DNA of 37,768 bases from Syntrophaceae bacterium UBA2210 (GCA_002327865.1 DCUQ01000018.1:1-37768); one strand, 5' to 3'. Positions 17,532-24,797 are shown, counted from the stretch's first letter. Notes: generated by a model from the sequence alone, not told the origin. Numbers and translations: made by a program.

Positions 17532-17747
17532 ATGGTCAGGATTTTCAAATACTTGTTTTTTATCAGTATAAGCTTAATTGTCCTTATCGGGTTATTCCTG
17601 CCGCATGAACATGTCAACTTCTGGTGGGAAAAAATCCCGGCCTTTGATGCGATTTTCGGGTTTGCGGGCTGTGTGCTGATTGTGTTTGTCTCCAAGGCCC
17701 TGGGGCATCACTGGCTCCAGAGGAATGAGGATTATTATGACGATTAA
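17532..17747 (+). CDS. Small two-helix membrane protein within antiporter operon
   Basis: A 71-residue protein with two hydrophobic helices (about 5-23 and 40-57) and a polar loop LPHEHVNFWWEKIPAFDAIF between them, ending in an acidic tail (RNEDYYDD). I do not recognise a named family. It starts on the base after the upstream stop and overlaps the next antiporter gene by 11 nt, so it is surely translated with the cluster. The His/Trp-rich loop and acidic tail are distinctive. It may be an accessory or assembly subunit of this antiporter type. Confidence 0.8.
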   Translation: MVRIFKYLFFISISLIVLIGLFLPHEHVNFWWEKIPAFDAIFGFAGCVLIVFVSKALGHHWLQRNEDYYDD

Positions 17748-19560
17748 TGCCATTCCGCCCGCATTCATATTTATCGCCGGAGGTATTCTGTTACCGCTGC
17801 TTAAGGCCAGACAGGCAAAACAGATGTTCCAGCTCCTGATTCCGGTGATCGCGTTTATCGATCTCCTCTACATGGGGCAGGGCACATACTGGACCTGCCA
17901 TTTTCTGGGGTACGAACTTGTTTTAGGAAGGGTGGACAAACTCAGTCTCTGCTTCGGATACGTATTTGTTATTATTGCTTTTATAGGAATGGTCTATGCT
18001 CTTCATGTCGAAGAGGACGGGCAGCATGTCGCCGCATTTCTCTATATCGGCAGTACAATGGGAGTGGTATTCGCCGGAGATCTCTTTACCCTTTATGTCT
18101 TCTGGGAAATTATGGCCATAGCCTCCGTATTTCTCATATGGTACCGGAAAGACAAACAAGCTCTGGATGCAGGCTTCAGGTATATAATGGTGCATATCTT
18201 CGGCGGATGCTGCCTGCTGGCGGGGATTATCATACATACTGCAGATACAGGGTCTGTTTGTTTCAATTTGATTGGTTTGAACGGACTTGGCTCCAAATTG
18301 ATTCTCCTCGGTTTTATAATAAATGCTGCGGTGCCGCCCTTTCATGCCTGGCTGTCCGATGCATATCCCGAAGGCACTATTACGGGAAGTGTTTTCCTGA
18401 CGGCGTTTACCACGAAAAGTGCCGTATATGTTCTTCTAAGAGGATTTCCGGGAGTAGAACTTCTGATCTGGCTTGGAGCAATTATGACCGTATACGGAGT
18501 AGTTTTTGCTATCATTGAGAACGACATACGCAGGCTTCTCTCTTATCATATAATAAGTCAGGTCGGGTACATGGTTACAGGTGTCGGGCTCGGCACTATG
18601 CTTGCGATGAACGGTTCCAGCGCGCATGCATTCTGTCATATCCTCTATAAAGCACTTCTTTTCATGGGCGCGGGCGCGGTTATACATGTTACGGGAAGAA
18701 GAAAGATAACGGATTTGCAGGGCAGAAACCTGTACAGACAAATGCCCATAACACTTGTTCTGTATCTGATAGGTGCTTTTTCCATATCCGGAGTGCCTCT
18801 CTTCAATGGTTTTATCAGCAAGTCAATGATTATCGCGGCATCCGCGGGAGCCGGCATGGGATTTATATTCCTGATGTTGTACCTGGCCTCGATAGGTACA
18901 TTCTTTTGTCTGACGTTGAAACTTACCAACGGTACCTGGTTCGGGAAAAATAACGATGGCAGTGGAGAAGAAAAAATAGAAGGGGCCAGGGAAGCACCCA
19001 TTAATATGCTCATTGCCATGGGGCTTGCCGCGTTTGCATGTATAGTCATAGGTGTTTATCCGCAGATTCTCTACCAGATTCTTCCCTATCCTGTAGACTA
19101 TAAACCATATACCGCGCAGCATGTCGTCAGTATGATGCAACTTCTTCTTTTTACCACTGCCGCTTTCTGGCTCTATATCGGCAAACTTGGCGGAGAGCGC
19201 ACTATTACACTCGACACCGATTGGTTTTACCGGATGCCGGGCAGGCTCTTTCTGTCATTCTGCCGGAAACCCTTGAGTAACCTCAGAACCAATACGCAGG
19301 GTTTTTTTAGTAAGGAATCGGCATTTGTGGCATCCTTGAGTAAAAATCCTTTTACCTTCCCATTGGTCATCGCCGAATCGGTCAAGCTGAAAATGACCTC
19401 CACCGGAAACCATGAACGCAGGGCGGAGATTTCAAAACGTTTGCATGAACTGACTGGTATTGCTTATGACGAGGACAGATACAGGATATCTATCGGCTGG
19501 AGTATAATGGTCGGCATCGGGTTTGTTTCTGTCTTCGCCATTGTATTCCTGTGTATATGA
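17737..19560 (+). CDS. NuoL/M/N-like antiporter subunit (third, long; TM7 Lys absent)
   Basis: A 607-residue membrane protein of the Proton_antipo_M family with an added C-terminal part of about 120 residues (from about 480) that contains LDTDWFYRMPGRL and a last helix near the end. Glu124 (VFWEIMAIAS, TM5) and Lys227 (TAFTTKSAVY, TM8) are kept, but where its two paralogs have the TM7 Lys this protein has Asn196 (GFIINAAVPPFHAWL). ATG 17737 with GAGG six bases upstream is the likely start; an ATG at 17725 is in frame. The long tail recalls the C-terminal arm of NuoL-type subunits. It is the last gene of the operon. Confidence 0.92.
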   Translation: MTINAIPPAFIFIAGGILLPLLKARQAKQMFQLLIPVIAFIDLLYMGQGTYWTCHFLGYELVLGRVDKLSLCFGYVFVIIAFIGMVYALHVEEDGQHVAAFLYIGSTMGVVFAGDLFTLYVFWEIMAIASVFLIWYRKDKQALDAGFRYIMVHIFGGCCLLAGIIIHTADTGSVCFNLIGLNGLGSKLILLGFIINAAVPPFHAWLSDAYPEGTITGSVFLTAFTTKSAVYVLLRGFPGVELLIWLGAIMTVYGVVFAIIENDIRRLLSYHIISQVGYMVTGVGLGTMLAMNGSSAHAFCHILYKALLFMGAGAVIHVTGRRKITDLQGRNLYRQMPITLVLYLIGAFSISGVPLFNGFISKSMIIAASAGAGMGFIFLMLYLASIGTFFCLTLKLTNGTWFGKNNDGSGEEKIEGAREAPINMLIAMGLAAFACIVIGVYPQILYQILPYPVDYKPYTAQHVVSMMQLLLFTTAAFWLYIGKLGGERTITLDTDWFYRMPGRLFLSFCRKPLSNLRTNTQGFFSKESAFVASLSKNPFTFPLVIAESVKLKMTSTGNHERRAEISKRLHELTGIAYDEDRYRISIGWSIMVGIGFVSVFAIVFLCI

Positions 19561-19671
19561 TTTGTTTCTATTTGCTTATCCCGGACCAGGTTATCCCACG
19601 TTGCCTGTAACCTGTCTCATATGCAAAACCGTACGCGTCGATTTTTGACAATCTTCGAGGTGGAATTGCTT

Positions 19672-19795
19672 CGTATTATGAACTGAACAGCGCTCGCTGC
19701 CCCCGCTGCTTGCGGCGGGGGCAGCGAGCGAATAAAAAATGAAAAATTCCTTAACAGTCGAAGATTCCCCGCAACTTGTTGCGGGGAGATTCAAT
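19672..19795 (-). repeat. Dispersed hairpin repeat, copy 2 (with extra hairpin)
   Basis: Read on the minus strand, the element begins ATTGAATCT and has an 8-bp hairpin CCCCGCAA-CAAG-TTGCGGGG (plus-strand 19767-19786). GAATCT, GACTGTTAA, a T-rich run, a long hairpin and CTGTTCAGTTCA follow. Apart from the long hairpin, the order matches the stretch at 9991-10080 on the plus strand. The two copies thus lie in opposite orientation on either side of the stress-protein/antiporter operon. Confidence 0.55.
19691..19730. repeat. Perfect 16-bp inverted repeat (GC-rich hairpin)
   Basis: CGCTCGCTGCCCCCGC and its exact complement flank an 8-nt loop, giving a very stable stem. The plus-strand 3' side is A-rich (AATAAAAAAT) rather than T-rich, so a simple rho-independent terminator for the antiporter operon does not fit. 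The hairpin may still slow or stop transcription or protect the 3' end of the message. It appears inserted in copy 2 of the dispersed repeat and is absent from copy 1. Confidence 0.7.
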
Positions 19796-19858
19796 CCCTG
19801 TGTGTAAAACATGGGGATTTTTTTATTATGATGTTGTGTTGAGAGTTTGCCATCTTTC

Positions 19859-19888
19859 TGTTCTGTGTTTATTTTAAAAAACAGAACA
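19859..19888. promoter_or_regulatory. Spaced inverted repeat upstream of sufC promoter
   Basis: TGTTCTGT (19859-19866) and ACAGAACA (19881-19888) form a perfect 8-bp inverted repeat with a 14-nt spacer, ending 10 nt before the candidate -35 box. The place and symmetry fit a regulator site for a dimer. I do not match it to a known Fe-S regulator motif. Confidence 0.4.
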
Positions 19889-19898
19889 AAAATTTGTA

Positions 19899-19938
19899 TT
19901 GACTTTTTGATGGAGAGACATGATAAACGTTAGCGTTT
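19899..19938 (+). promoter_or_regulatory. Candidate suf promoter with overlapping palindrome
   Basis: TTGACT (19899-19904) and GATAAA (19922-19927) are spaced by 17 nt. A palindrome AAACG-TTAG-CGTTT (19925-19938) overlaps the -10 box and the likely start point, a common position for a repressor operator. The sufC start is 30 nt further on. Iron or Fe-S dependent control is the natural guess for this gene pair, but the protein that binds is unknown. Confidence 0.5.
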
Positions 19939-19967
19939 CCTAAGTTCAGAAACCAGGGAGAAAAGAA

Positions 19968-20723
19968 ATGTTAATCATAGAAGATTTGGAGGTCAAGCTT
20001 GGTAACAAGAAGATCCTCAGAAATATGAATCTGGAAATTAAACCCGGAGAAACACATATCCTTTTCGGACCGAACGGGTCCGGGAAAACATCGCTTTTGA
20101 TGACGATAATGGGTTATCCGCAATACAAGGTTACCGGCGGAAGGATCATGTTCAAGGGCGAAGATATTACACATATGAATATCGATGAGAGGGCGCGTCT
20201 CGGTATCGGGATGTCCTATCAGCGTCCGCCGAGTATACAGGGTTTGAAAACGCGGGGGATGGTGAATATCTGCGCCAGGAACGGCGTCGATGTCGATGCT
20301 TTGGCGGCGGAGGTCAATTTTCTGGACTTTCTCGACCGGGATATCAATGTCGGTTTTTCGGGAGGGGAGATCAAGCGTTCTGAGCTGCTCCAGTTGATGG
20401 CACAAAAACCCGATTTTCTGCTTTTCGACGAACCGGAATCGGGCGTGGATGTCGAGAATATCGCGCTTATCGGCAAAACGATAAATCGTCTCCTGCAGAG
20501 GGACATACACGCTACGAAAGATAAATCGAAAAAACAGATTACGGAAGAGCGTGCAAAAATGGGCCTCATTATAACCCATACGGGGTTTATTCTCGATTAT
20601 CTGACGGCGGATAAGGGCCAGGTTCTTTATAATGGTATGCTTGCATGCGTGGGCAATCCTATTGAAATTTTCAAACAGATAAAAGAAGTCGGGTACAAGG
20701 AGTGTGTGCGATGCGTAGCTTAG
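19968..20723 (+). CDS. sufC: SufC-type ABC ATPase (Fe-S cluster assembly)
   Basis: A soluble ABC ATPase of 251 residues that powers the SufB scaffold in Fe-S cluster assembly. Walker A is GPNGSGKTS (about 34-42), the signature is FSGGEIKRSELLQL, and Walker B is FLLFDEPESGVDVEN; the FSGGE-K-R and DEPESG-D-D/V combination is typical of SufC. A stretch rich in Lys after the Walker B part (about 184-196, DKSKKQITEERAK) is an insertion also known in the short SufC of archaea and anaerobes. It overlaps sufB by 13 nt and ends in TAG. No sufS, sufD, sufE or sufU gene lies nearby, so this is a minimal two-gene set. Confidence 0.95.
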   Translation: MLIIEDLEVKLGNKKILRNMNLEIKPGETHILFGPNGSGKTSLLMTIMGYPQYKVTGGRIMFKGEDITHMNIDERARLGIGMSYQRPPSIQGLKTRGMVNICARNGVDVDALAAEVNFLDFLDRDINVGFSGGEIKRSELLQLMAQKPDFLLFDEPESGVDVENIALIGKTINRLLQRDIHATKDKSKKQITEERAKMGLIITHTGFILDYLTADKGQVLYNGMLACVGNPIEIFKQIKEVGYKECVRCVA

Positions 20724-21922
20724 ACGAAAAGGCCTACGAGGCGAAAGATAAGAAAGCGGAAATCGGGCCTGATATCGATCTGAACACTTACTCCCTTGAG
20801 TCGACAGCGCATGCCGATCTGAAAAATCTTGATGATCTGCCGGCAGAGGATCAGGAAAGGATGACACTTGCCGGTCTCGATGTGAGCGAGGAGGGGCGCG
20901 CTGGAACGTATATTCAAAAAGATGCCACAGCCGTTCACGCCGGTTCGAATATCGACGGTCTGGAGATAATTCCCATCAGGAAAGCTCTCAAGGAAATAGA
21001 ATGGATAAAGGATTACTACTGGAACCTTTTATCCGTGGATACCGACAAGTACACAGCGCGTGTCCGCCTAGACCTGCAGGATGGATATGTAATCCGTGTG
21101 CTCCCCGGTAAAACGGTTACATTGCCGGCGCAGGCATGCCTCTATCTCGATAAGGAAGGATTTAATCAGAACGTACATAATATCGTTATAGCAGAGGAAG
21201 AATCGGAACTGCATGTCATATCCGGCTGTGCGAGCGCTTCTCATGTGACCCGCGGCCTGCACGCGGGAGTTTCTGAATTCTATGTAAAGAAAAATGCGAA
21301 GTTGAGTTTTACCATGATTCATCACTGGGCGAAGGATGTTGTCGTGCGGCCCAGGTCTGTGGCGATTGTTGAAAAGGGTGGTCTTTTCCTCAGTAATTAC
21401 ATATCCATGAAGCCGGTGAAATCCGTCCAGTCGTATCCTACGACATATCTTGCGGGAAAGGGAGCTGTTGCCCGTTCCTACAGTCTGATTGTAGGTAGTC
21501 CTGGTTCCGAGCTGGATATAGGTGGACGCATCTATCTCCAGGCGAAAGATACGCGTGCCGAGATCGTCTCACGAGCCATCACCAATGGAGGGAACATAAT
21601 TTCACGCGGGGATATCATAGGTGAAGTGCCGGGGGTAAAAGGGCACCTGGAATGTCACGGTCTTATTCTTAATGGCGGAATTATGCACGCAATTCCAGAA
21701 TTGAGTGGTAAAGTCGACGGGGTTGAACTGTCTCATGAAGCGGCCGTCGGAAAGATCGCGCAGGAAGAGATACTCTATCTTATGTCACGTGGCCTGACGG
21801 AAGAAGAGGCGACAGCGACGATCGTGAGAGGATTCCTGAGTGTTGATATTCCCGGCCTGCCGGCACCGCTCAAGGCGGAGATAGATCGCGCCGTGGAACT
21901 TAGCCAGAAAGATGTCATGTGA
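20711..21922 (+). CDS. sufB: SufB/SufD-family Fe-S cluster scaffold
   Basis: A 403-residue SufB/D-family protein and partner of the SufC just upstream. The C-terminal third has the family hallmarks: GHLECHGLILNGG with the conserved Cys, IPELSGKVDGVELSHEAAVG and EEILYLMSRGLTEEEA. The centre is the right-handed beta-helix (about 100-300), and the N-terminal region is short and acidic. ATG 20711 is preceded by AAGGAG eight bases upstream and overlaps sufC; a GTG at 20702 is in frame but sits on the ribosome site. A single B/D-type protein suggests a homodimeric B2C2 complex, as in SUF-like minimal systems. Its end overlaps a 44-codon CxxC reading frame. Confidence 0.94.
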   Translation: MRSLDEKAYEAKDKKAEIGPDIDLNTYSLESTAHADLKNLDDLPAEDQERMTLAGLDVSEEGRAGTYIQKDATAVHAGSNIDGLEIIPIRKALKEIEWIKDYYWNLLSVDTDKYTARVRLDLQDGYVIRVLPGKTVTLPAQACLYLDKEGFNQNVHNIVIAEEESELHVISGCASASHVTRGLHAGVSEFYVKKNAKLSFTMIHHWAKDVVVRPRSVAIVEKGGLFLSNYISMKPVKSVQSYPTTYLAGKGAVARSYSLIVGSPGSELDIGGRIYLQAKDTRAEIVSRAITNGGNIISRGDIIGEVPGVKGHLECHGLILNGGIMHAIPELSGKVDGVELSHEAAVGKIAQEEILYLMSRGLTEEEATATIVRGFLSVDIPGLPAPLKAEIDRAVELSQKDVM

Positions 21923-22046
21923 TTTTTGTCCGGGGGGGGACCTATCGACCATCGATGCTGTCATAACGCGGGGCACCGGGGCGATTATGACGGTGGTTCT
22001 GAAGGACAGGATCAAGAAGAAAGAGTGGGTCGTAGTGACCGGGTAG
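21912..22046 (+). CDS. Possible 44-residue CxxC protein overlapping sufB end
   Basis: A short open frame starts with ATG inside the last codons of sufB. It begins MSCDFCPGGD, giving a CxxC close to the N-terminus, and continues with beta-strand-like DAVITRGTGAIMTVVL, a basic patch DRIKKKEW and VVVTG before a TAG. The composition looks like real protein rather than chance translation, and the start overlaps the upstream stop by 11 nt as in coupled genes. No good ribosome site is seen. I do not recognise the family; the N-terminus is loosely like small zinc-ribbon proteins. It could also be the first part of a gene that has since decayed, because a second protein-like stretch lies downstream in another frame. 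Confidence 0.4.
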   Translation: MSCDFCPGGDLSTIDAVITRGTGAIMTVVLKDRIKKKEWVVVTG

Positions 22047-22181
22047 ACCCCCATTGAAAATTCGTCCGGTGGGACCTGGAATATCTGAAGGATCCCAAGG
22101 GGTGTGCGGCTTCTTCCATAAAATGCGGCGATAATCTCTTGTGGGCTGCGGTATCATGTTTTAGTATCGCGACTTTCTATA

Positions 22182-22309
22182 TTTTCCCTTGCATTATCAA
22201 ACACTTTAATGAAATGTCCATGTCCTGCAGCAGTACCGTACAATTCGGACTTTTTTGTGCCGATTCGGGAGATATTGCCGATATATGTCTTCTATTATGC
22301 AAGGGAAAA
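22182..22309. repeat. 128-bp segment bounded by perfect 13-bp inverted repeats
   Basis: TTTTCCCTTGCAT (22182-22194) and ATGCAAGGGAAAA (22297-22309) are exact complements around a 102-nt interior. The shape resembles a miniature inverted-repeat element or the remnant of an insertion sequence, but I see no target-site duplication at the borders. It lies in the non-coding stretch between the suf genes and pdxS. Confidence 0.5.
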
Positions 22310-22380
22310 GGTGTTTACGCTTGAGGACGGGACAGATAACTGGTAACATACAAAAGTTGTTCCGAAGATACAGTATTCTC

Positions 22381-22389
22381 TGCTATAAT
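22381..22389 (+). promoter_or_regulatory. Extended -10 promoter element for pdxST
   Basis: TGCTATAAT is a perfect extended -10 box (TGnTATAAT) located 63 nt before the pdxS start. No good -35 box is found at the right distance, which an extended -10 can tolerate. A GC-rich GGACCGGTC palindrome follows downstream. AGGAGGT closer to the start is the ribosome site. Confidence 0.45.
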
Positions 22390-22452
22390 AACAAAGTCTG
22401 ACCATTTTGGACCGGTCGACTAAGAACAGAAACTTTCAGGAGGTATGAAGTA

Positions 22453-23334
22453 GTGGACAAAAACAGGTATGAACTGAACGTCCAGTTGGCCCAGATGTTA
22501 AAAGGGGGTGTTATCATGGACGTTGTCAGTGTGGAACACGCCAAAATTGCTGAAGATGCCGGCGCCGTCGCGGTCATGGCGCTCGAACGTGTTCCCGCGG
22601 ATATTCGCAGGGAGGGCGGAGTCGCCCGCATGTCGGACCCGGCACTTATCGCACGTATCAAAGAGGCGGTGTCTATACCCGTTATGGCCAAGGCTCGTAT
22701 CGGCCATTTTGTTGAAGCGCAGATCCTGGAAGCCCTGAAGATTGATTATATCGACGAGAGCGAAGTGTTGACCCCTGCCGACGAAGAATGTCACATCGAC
22801 AAGACCAGGTTTGCAATTCCCTTTGTATGCGGGGCGCGTAACCTTGGTGAAGCTCTGCGCCGAATAGCTGAAGGAGCGGCTATGATTCGGACCAAGGGTG
22901 AAGCGGGCACGGGAAATGTAGTTGAGGCCGTTCGTCATATCCGGACAGTAAACAGTGAGATCAGGCGGCTTGTCAACATGCCTTTGGAAGAAGTTACAGG
23001 CTTTGCAAAGGCGAATGGTTTTCCCTATGAACTTTCACTTCGTGTCAGGGAGCTCGGCAGATTGCCGGTAGTTAACTTCGCGGCGGGTGGCATCGCGACC
23101 CCGGCGGATGCTGCTCTGATGATGCAACTCGGTTGCGACGGTATTTTCGTCGGATCAGGGATATTCAAATCGGAGAATCCTTCCAAACGTGCCAGGGCAA
23201 TCGTCAAGGCTACGGCTTACTATAACGATCCCGAAAAAATTCTGGAGGCATCGATGGAACTCGGCAGTGCCATGCCGGGGATCGAAATATCCGATATTCC
23301 GGAGAACCAGATACTGGCAACACGCGGATGGTAA
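22453..23334 (+). CDS. pdxS: Pyridoxal 5'-phosphate synthase lyase subunit PdxS
   Basis: PdxS joins ribose 5-phosphate, glyceraldehyde 3-phosphate and ammonia to make pyridoxal 5'-phosphate. The 293-residue barrel has all expected features: Asp23 in MDVVSVEHA, the substrate-binding Lys80 in [14 protein letters not shown] and the second Lys148 in [12 protein letters not shown]. The phosphate site lies near [14 protein letters not shown] and [14 protein letters not shown]. The start is GTG with AGGAGGT about eight bases upstream. It is followed 19 nt later by its glutaminase partner pdxT. Confidence 0.98.
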   Translation: MDKNRYELNVQLAQMLKGGVIMDVVSVEHAKIAEDAGAVAVMALERVPADIRREGGVARMSDPALIARIKEAVSIPVMAKARIGHFVEAQILEALKIDYIDESEVLTPADEECHIDKTRFAIPFVCGARNLGEALRRIAEGAAMIRTKGEAGTGNVVEAVRHIRTVNSEIRRLVNMPLEEVTGFAKANGFPYELSLRVRELGRLPVVNFAAGGIATPADAALMMQLGCDGIFVGSGIFKSENPSKRARAIVKATAYYNDPEKILEASMELGSAMPGIEISDIPENQILATRGW

Positions 23335-23353
23335 TTCCCGGGAGACGAAATAG

Positions 23354-24001
23354 ATGGATATGATTGGTGTACTTGACCTCCAGGGCGATGTTGTCGAGCA
23401 TATTGATCATGTGGAACGCCTGGGAATTCAGGCCGTCCGTGTGAAAGAGCCGTCCGATTTTATGTACCTTGCGGGCTTGATAATACCGGGCGGCGAAAGT
23501 ACATGTCTTTCCCGTTTACTGAACATCTTCGGTATCAGGGAAATTATTCTCAAGGAATTTCAACGAGGCCTGAAAATATGGGGAACATGTGCGGGGACGA
23601 TTTTACTTGCCGGCACGGTCACAGGTAATTCGCCCAGTCTCGGTCTTATAGATATCGAAGTTCAGAAAAACGCCTTTGGCAGCCAACTGGACAGTTTTGT
23701 TTCCGAGGCTGTGGTTTCCTGCGTTGCACCGAATCCCATACCACTTGTCTTTATCCGTGCCCCGAAAATTACCCGGGTCGGCGCGGATGTCCGTGTGTTG
23801 CTCCATCAAGGTGATTATATTGCGGCCGCGGAGAGCTCCGATGTCCTTGTGACGGTTTTTCATCCGGAACTTACACCTTCACTTGCGTTTCATCGTTATT
23901 TCGCTATGAAATGCGGTCTCAAACCCACTATGGATGAAGAATTGTCTATGGTTGATCACACCTGGAACAGCAGGAGTTGGACTCGCTATACCCGGCTGTA
24001 G
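23354..24001 (+). CDS. pdxT: Pyridoxal 5'-phosphate synthase glutaminase subunit PdxT
   Basis: PdxT frees ammonia from glutamine and passes it to PdxS. The class I glutaminase triad is present: Cys79 in IWGTCAGTILLA, and His170 with Glu172 in FHPELTPS. The PdxT oxyanion motif PGGEST is at 45-50. IGVLDLQGDVVEH at the N-terminus is also typical. The protein has 215 residues, slightly longer than usual because of a C-terminal tail after HRYFAMK (about 30 residues, MDEELSMVDHTWNSRSWTRY). The gene ends in TAG. Confidence 0.97.
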   Translation: MDMIGVLDLQGDVVEHIDHVERLGIQAVRVKEPSDFMYLAGLIIPGGESTCLSRLLNIFGIREIILKEFQRGLKIWGTCAGTILLAGTVTGNSPSLGLIDIEVQKNAFGSQLDSFVSEAVVSCVAPNPIPLVFIRAPKITRVGADVRVLLHQGDYIAAAESSDVLVTVFHPELTPSLAFHRYFAMKCGLKPTMDEELSMVDHTWNSRSWTRYTRL

Positions 24002-24068
24002 TTCCAATGCCGGTTCACTGACAGTATATATAGCCTGTGGGTACTGGAACATGGCGAAGGAAAGTTAG

Positions 24069-24797
24069 ATGCCGACCATGTCGCTGAATAACGGAAAAGT
24101 AGAGATCTACATGATTGAACGATTCGTTGATCTTACGGGAAAACGTGTTCTTGAGGTAGGTTGCGGGGATGGCCGGCTGACTTCGTTGCTTGCCAGGAAG
24201 AGTGGTACCCTAGTTGCGATAGATCCGGATAGCGAGAGTATTGCGACGGCTGGAAGAAAATTTTCCGGGGTTGACTTCAGGGTCGGCTCCGGGGAAACCA
24301 TGGAATTCGAAGACAACTCTTTCGATCTGGTATTGTTCACCATGTCTCTTCATCACCATACGGATTGTGAACGGGCTCTCCATGAAGCGTACAGGACAGT
24401 AACAAAAGACGGCCGGGTTGTGATTATCGAACCGGTAGCTGACAGCGAGATACAACTCCTTTACCGCCTTTTTGTCGATGAAACCCCGGCTATAGAAAGA
24501 GCCTCAGATGCGATAGAAACATCCGATTTTGAAGTGGAACGTTATGAGGTGTTCGAAAAAGACTGGGTGTTTGAAGATAAGGAAGACTTGTACGGCTATC
24601 ATTTCGAGAACTACGGCAGTACGGGTTATGATGCCGGTATTGTTGACTGTATGAACAGGCAACTGGGAGACAGTATCGATGCCGAACCGATTATCGTTAA
24701 AGAGGATATGCGGATATTTTTAATGCGGAAAAAAGATACAAAGAAGGAGTGGCACTCAAAGGTGCTGAATCATATGATGACAGGACGTAGAAAATAA
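24069..24797 (+). CDS. Class I SAM-dependent methyltransferase
   Basis: A 242-residue methyltransferase with the usual SAM-binding blocks: VLEVGCGDGRLTSLLA (motif I, about 36-51), AIDPDSESI (motif II, acidic residue for the ribose), DNSFDLVLFTMSLHHHTD (motif IV with a His-rich post-motif) and GRVVIIEP. The UbiE-like layout suggests a small-molecule acceptor, but the sequence does not show which. AAGGA seven bases before ATG 24069 supports the start. It lies between pdxT (67 nt gap) and the acyl-CoA ligase gene (73 nt gap) on the same strand. A link to either is not established. Confidence 0.88.
   Translation: MPTMSLNNGKVEIYMIERFVDLTGKRVLEVGCGDGRLTSLLARKSGTLVAIDPDSESIATAGRKFSGVDFRVGSGETMEFEDNSFDLVLFTMSLHHHTDCERALHEAYRTVTKDGRVVIIEPVADSEIQLLYRLFVDETPAIERASDAIETSDFEVERYEVFEKDWVFEDKEDLYGYHFENYGSTGYDAGIVDCMNRQLGDSIDAEPIIVKEDMRIFLMRKKDTKKEWHSKVLNHMMTGRRK

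Larger units (their letters stand above)
19561..19967. other. Intergenic region between antiporter operon and suf genes
   Basis: About 400 nt with no gene. It holds the second copy of a dispersed hairpin repeat with a very strong hairpin inside, then a spaced inverted repeat, a candidate promoter and a palindrome just before sufC, each listed separately. A stretch of about 110 nt directly after the antiporter stop (19561-19670) shows no clear structure. Confidence 0.6.
22047..22452. other. Intergenic region before pdxS
   Basis: About 400 nt between the small CxxC frame and pdxS. In one frame after 22060 there is a 70-codon open stretch without a good start (it contains WDLEYLKDPKG and CAASSIKCGDNLLW) that could be decayed coding sequence. 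A 13-bp inverted repeat pair and a promoter-like element are listed separately. No complete gene is evident. Confidence 0.5.
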
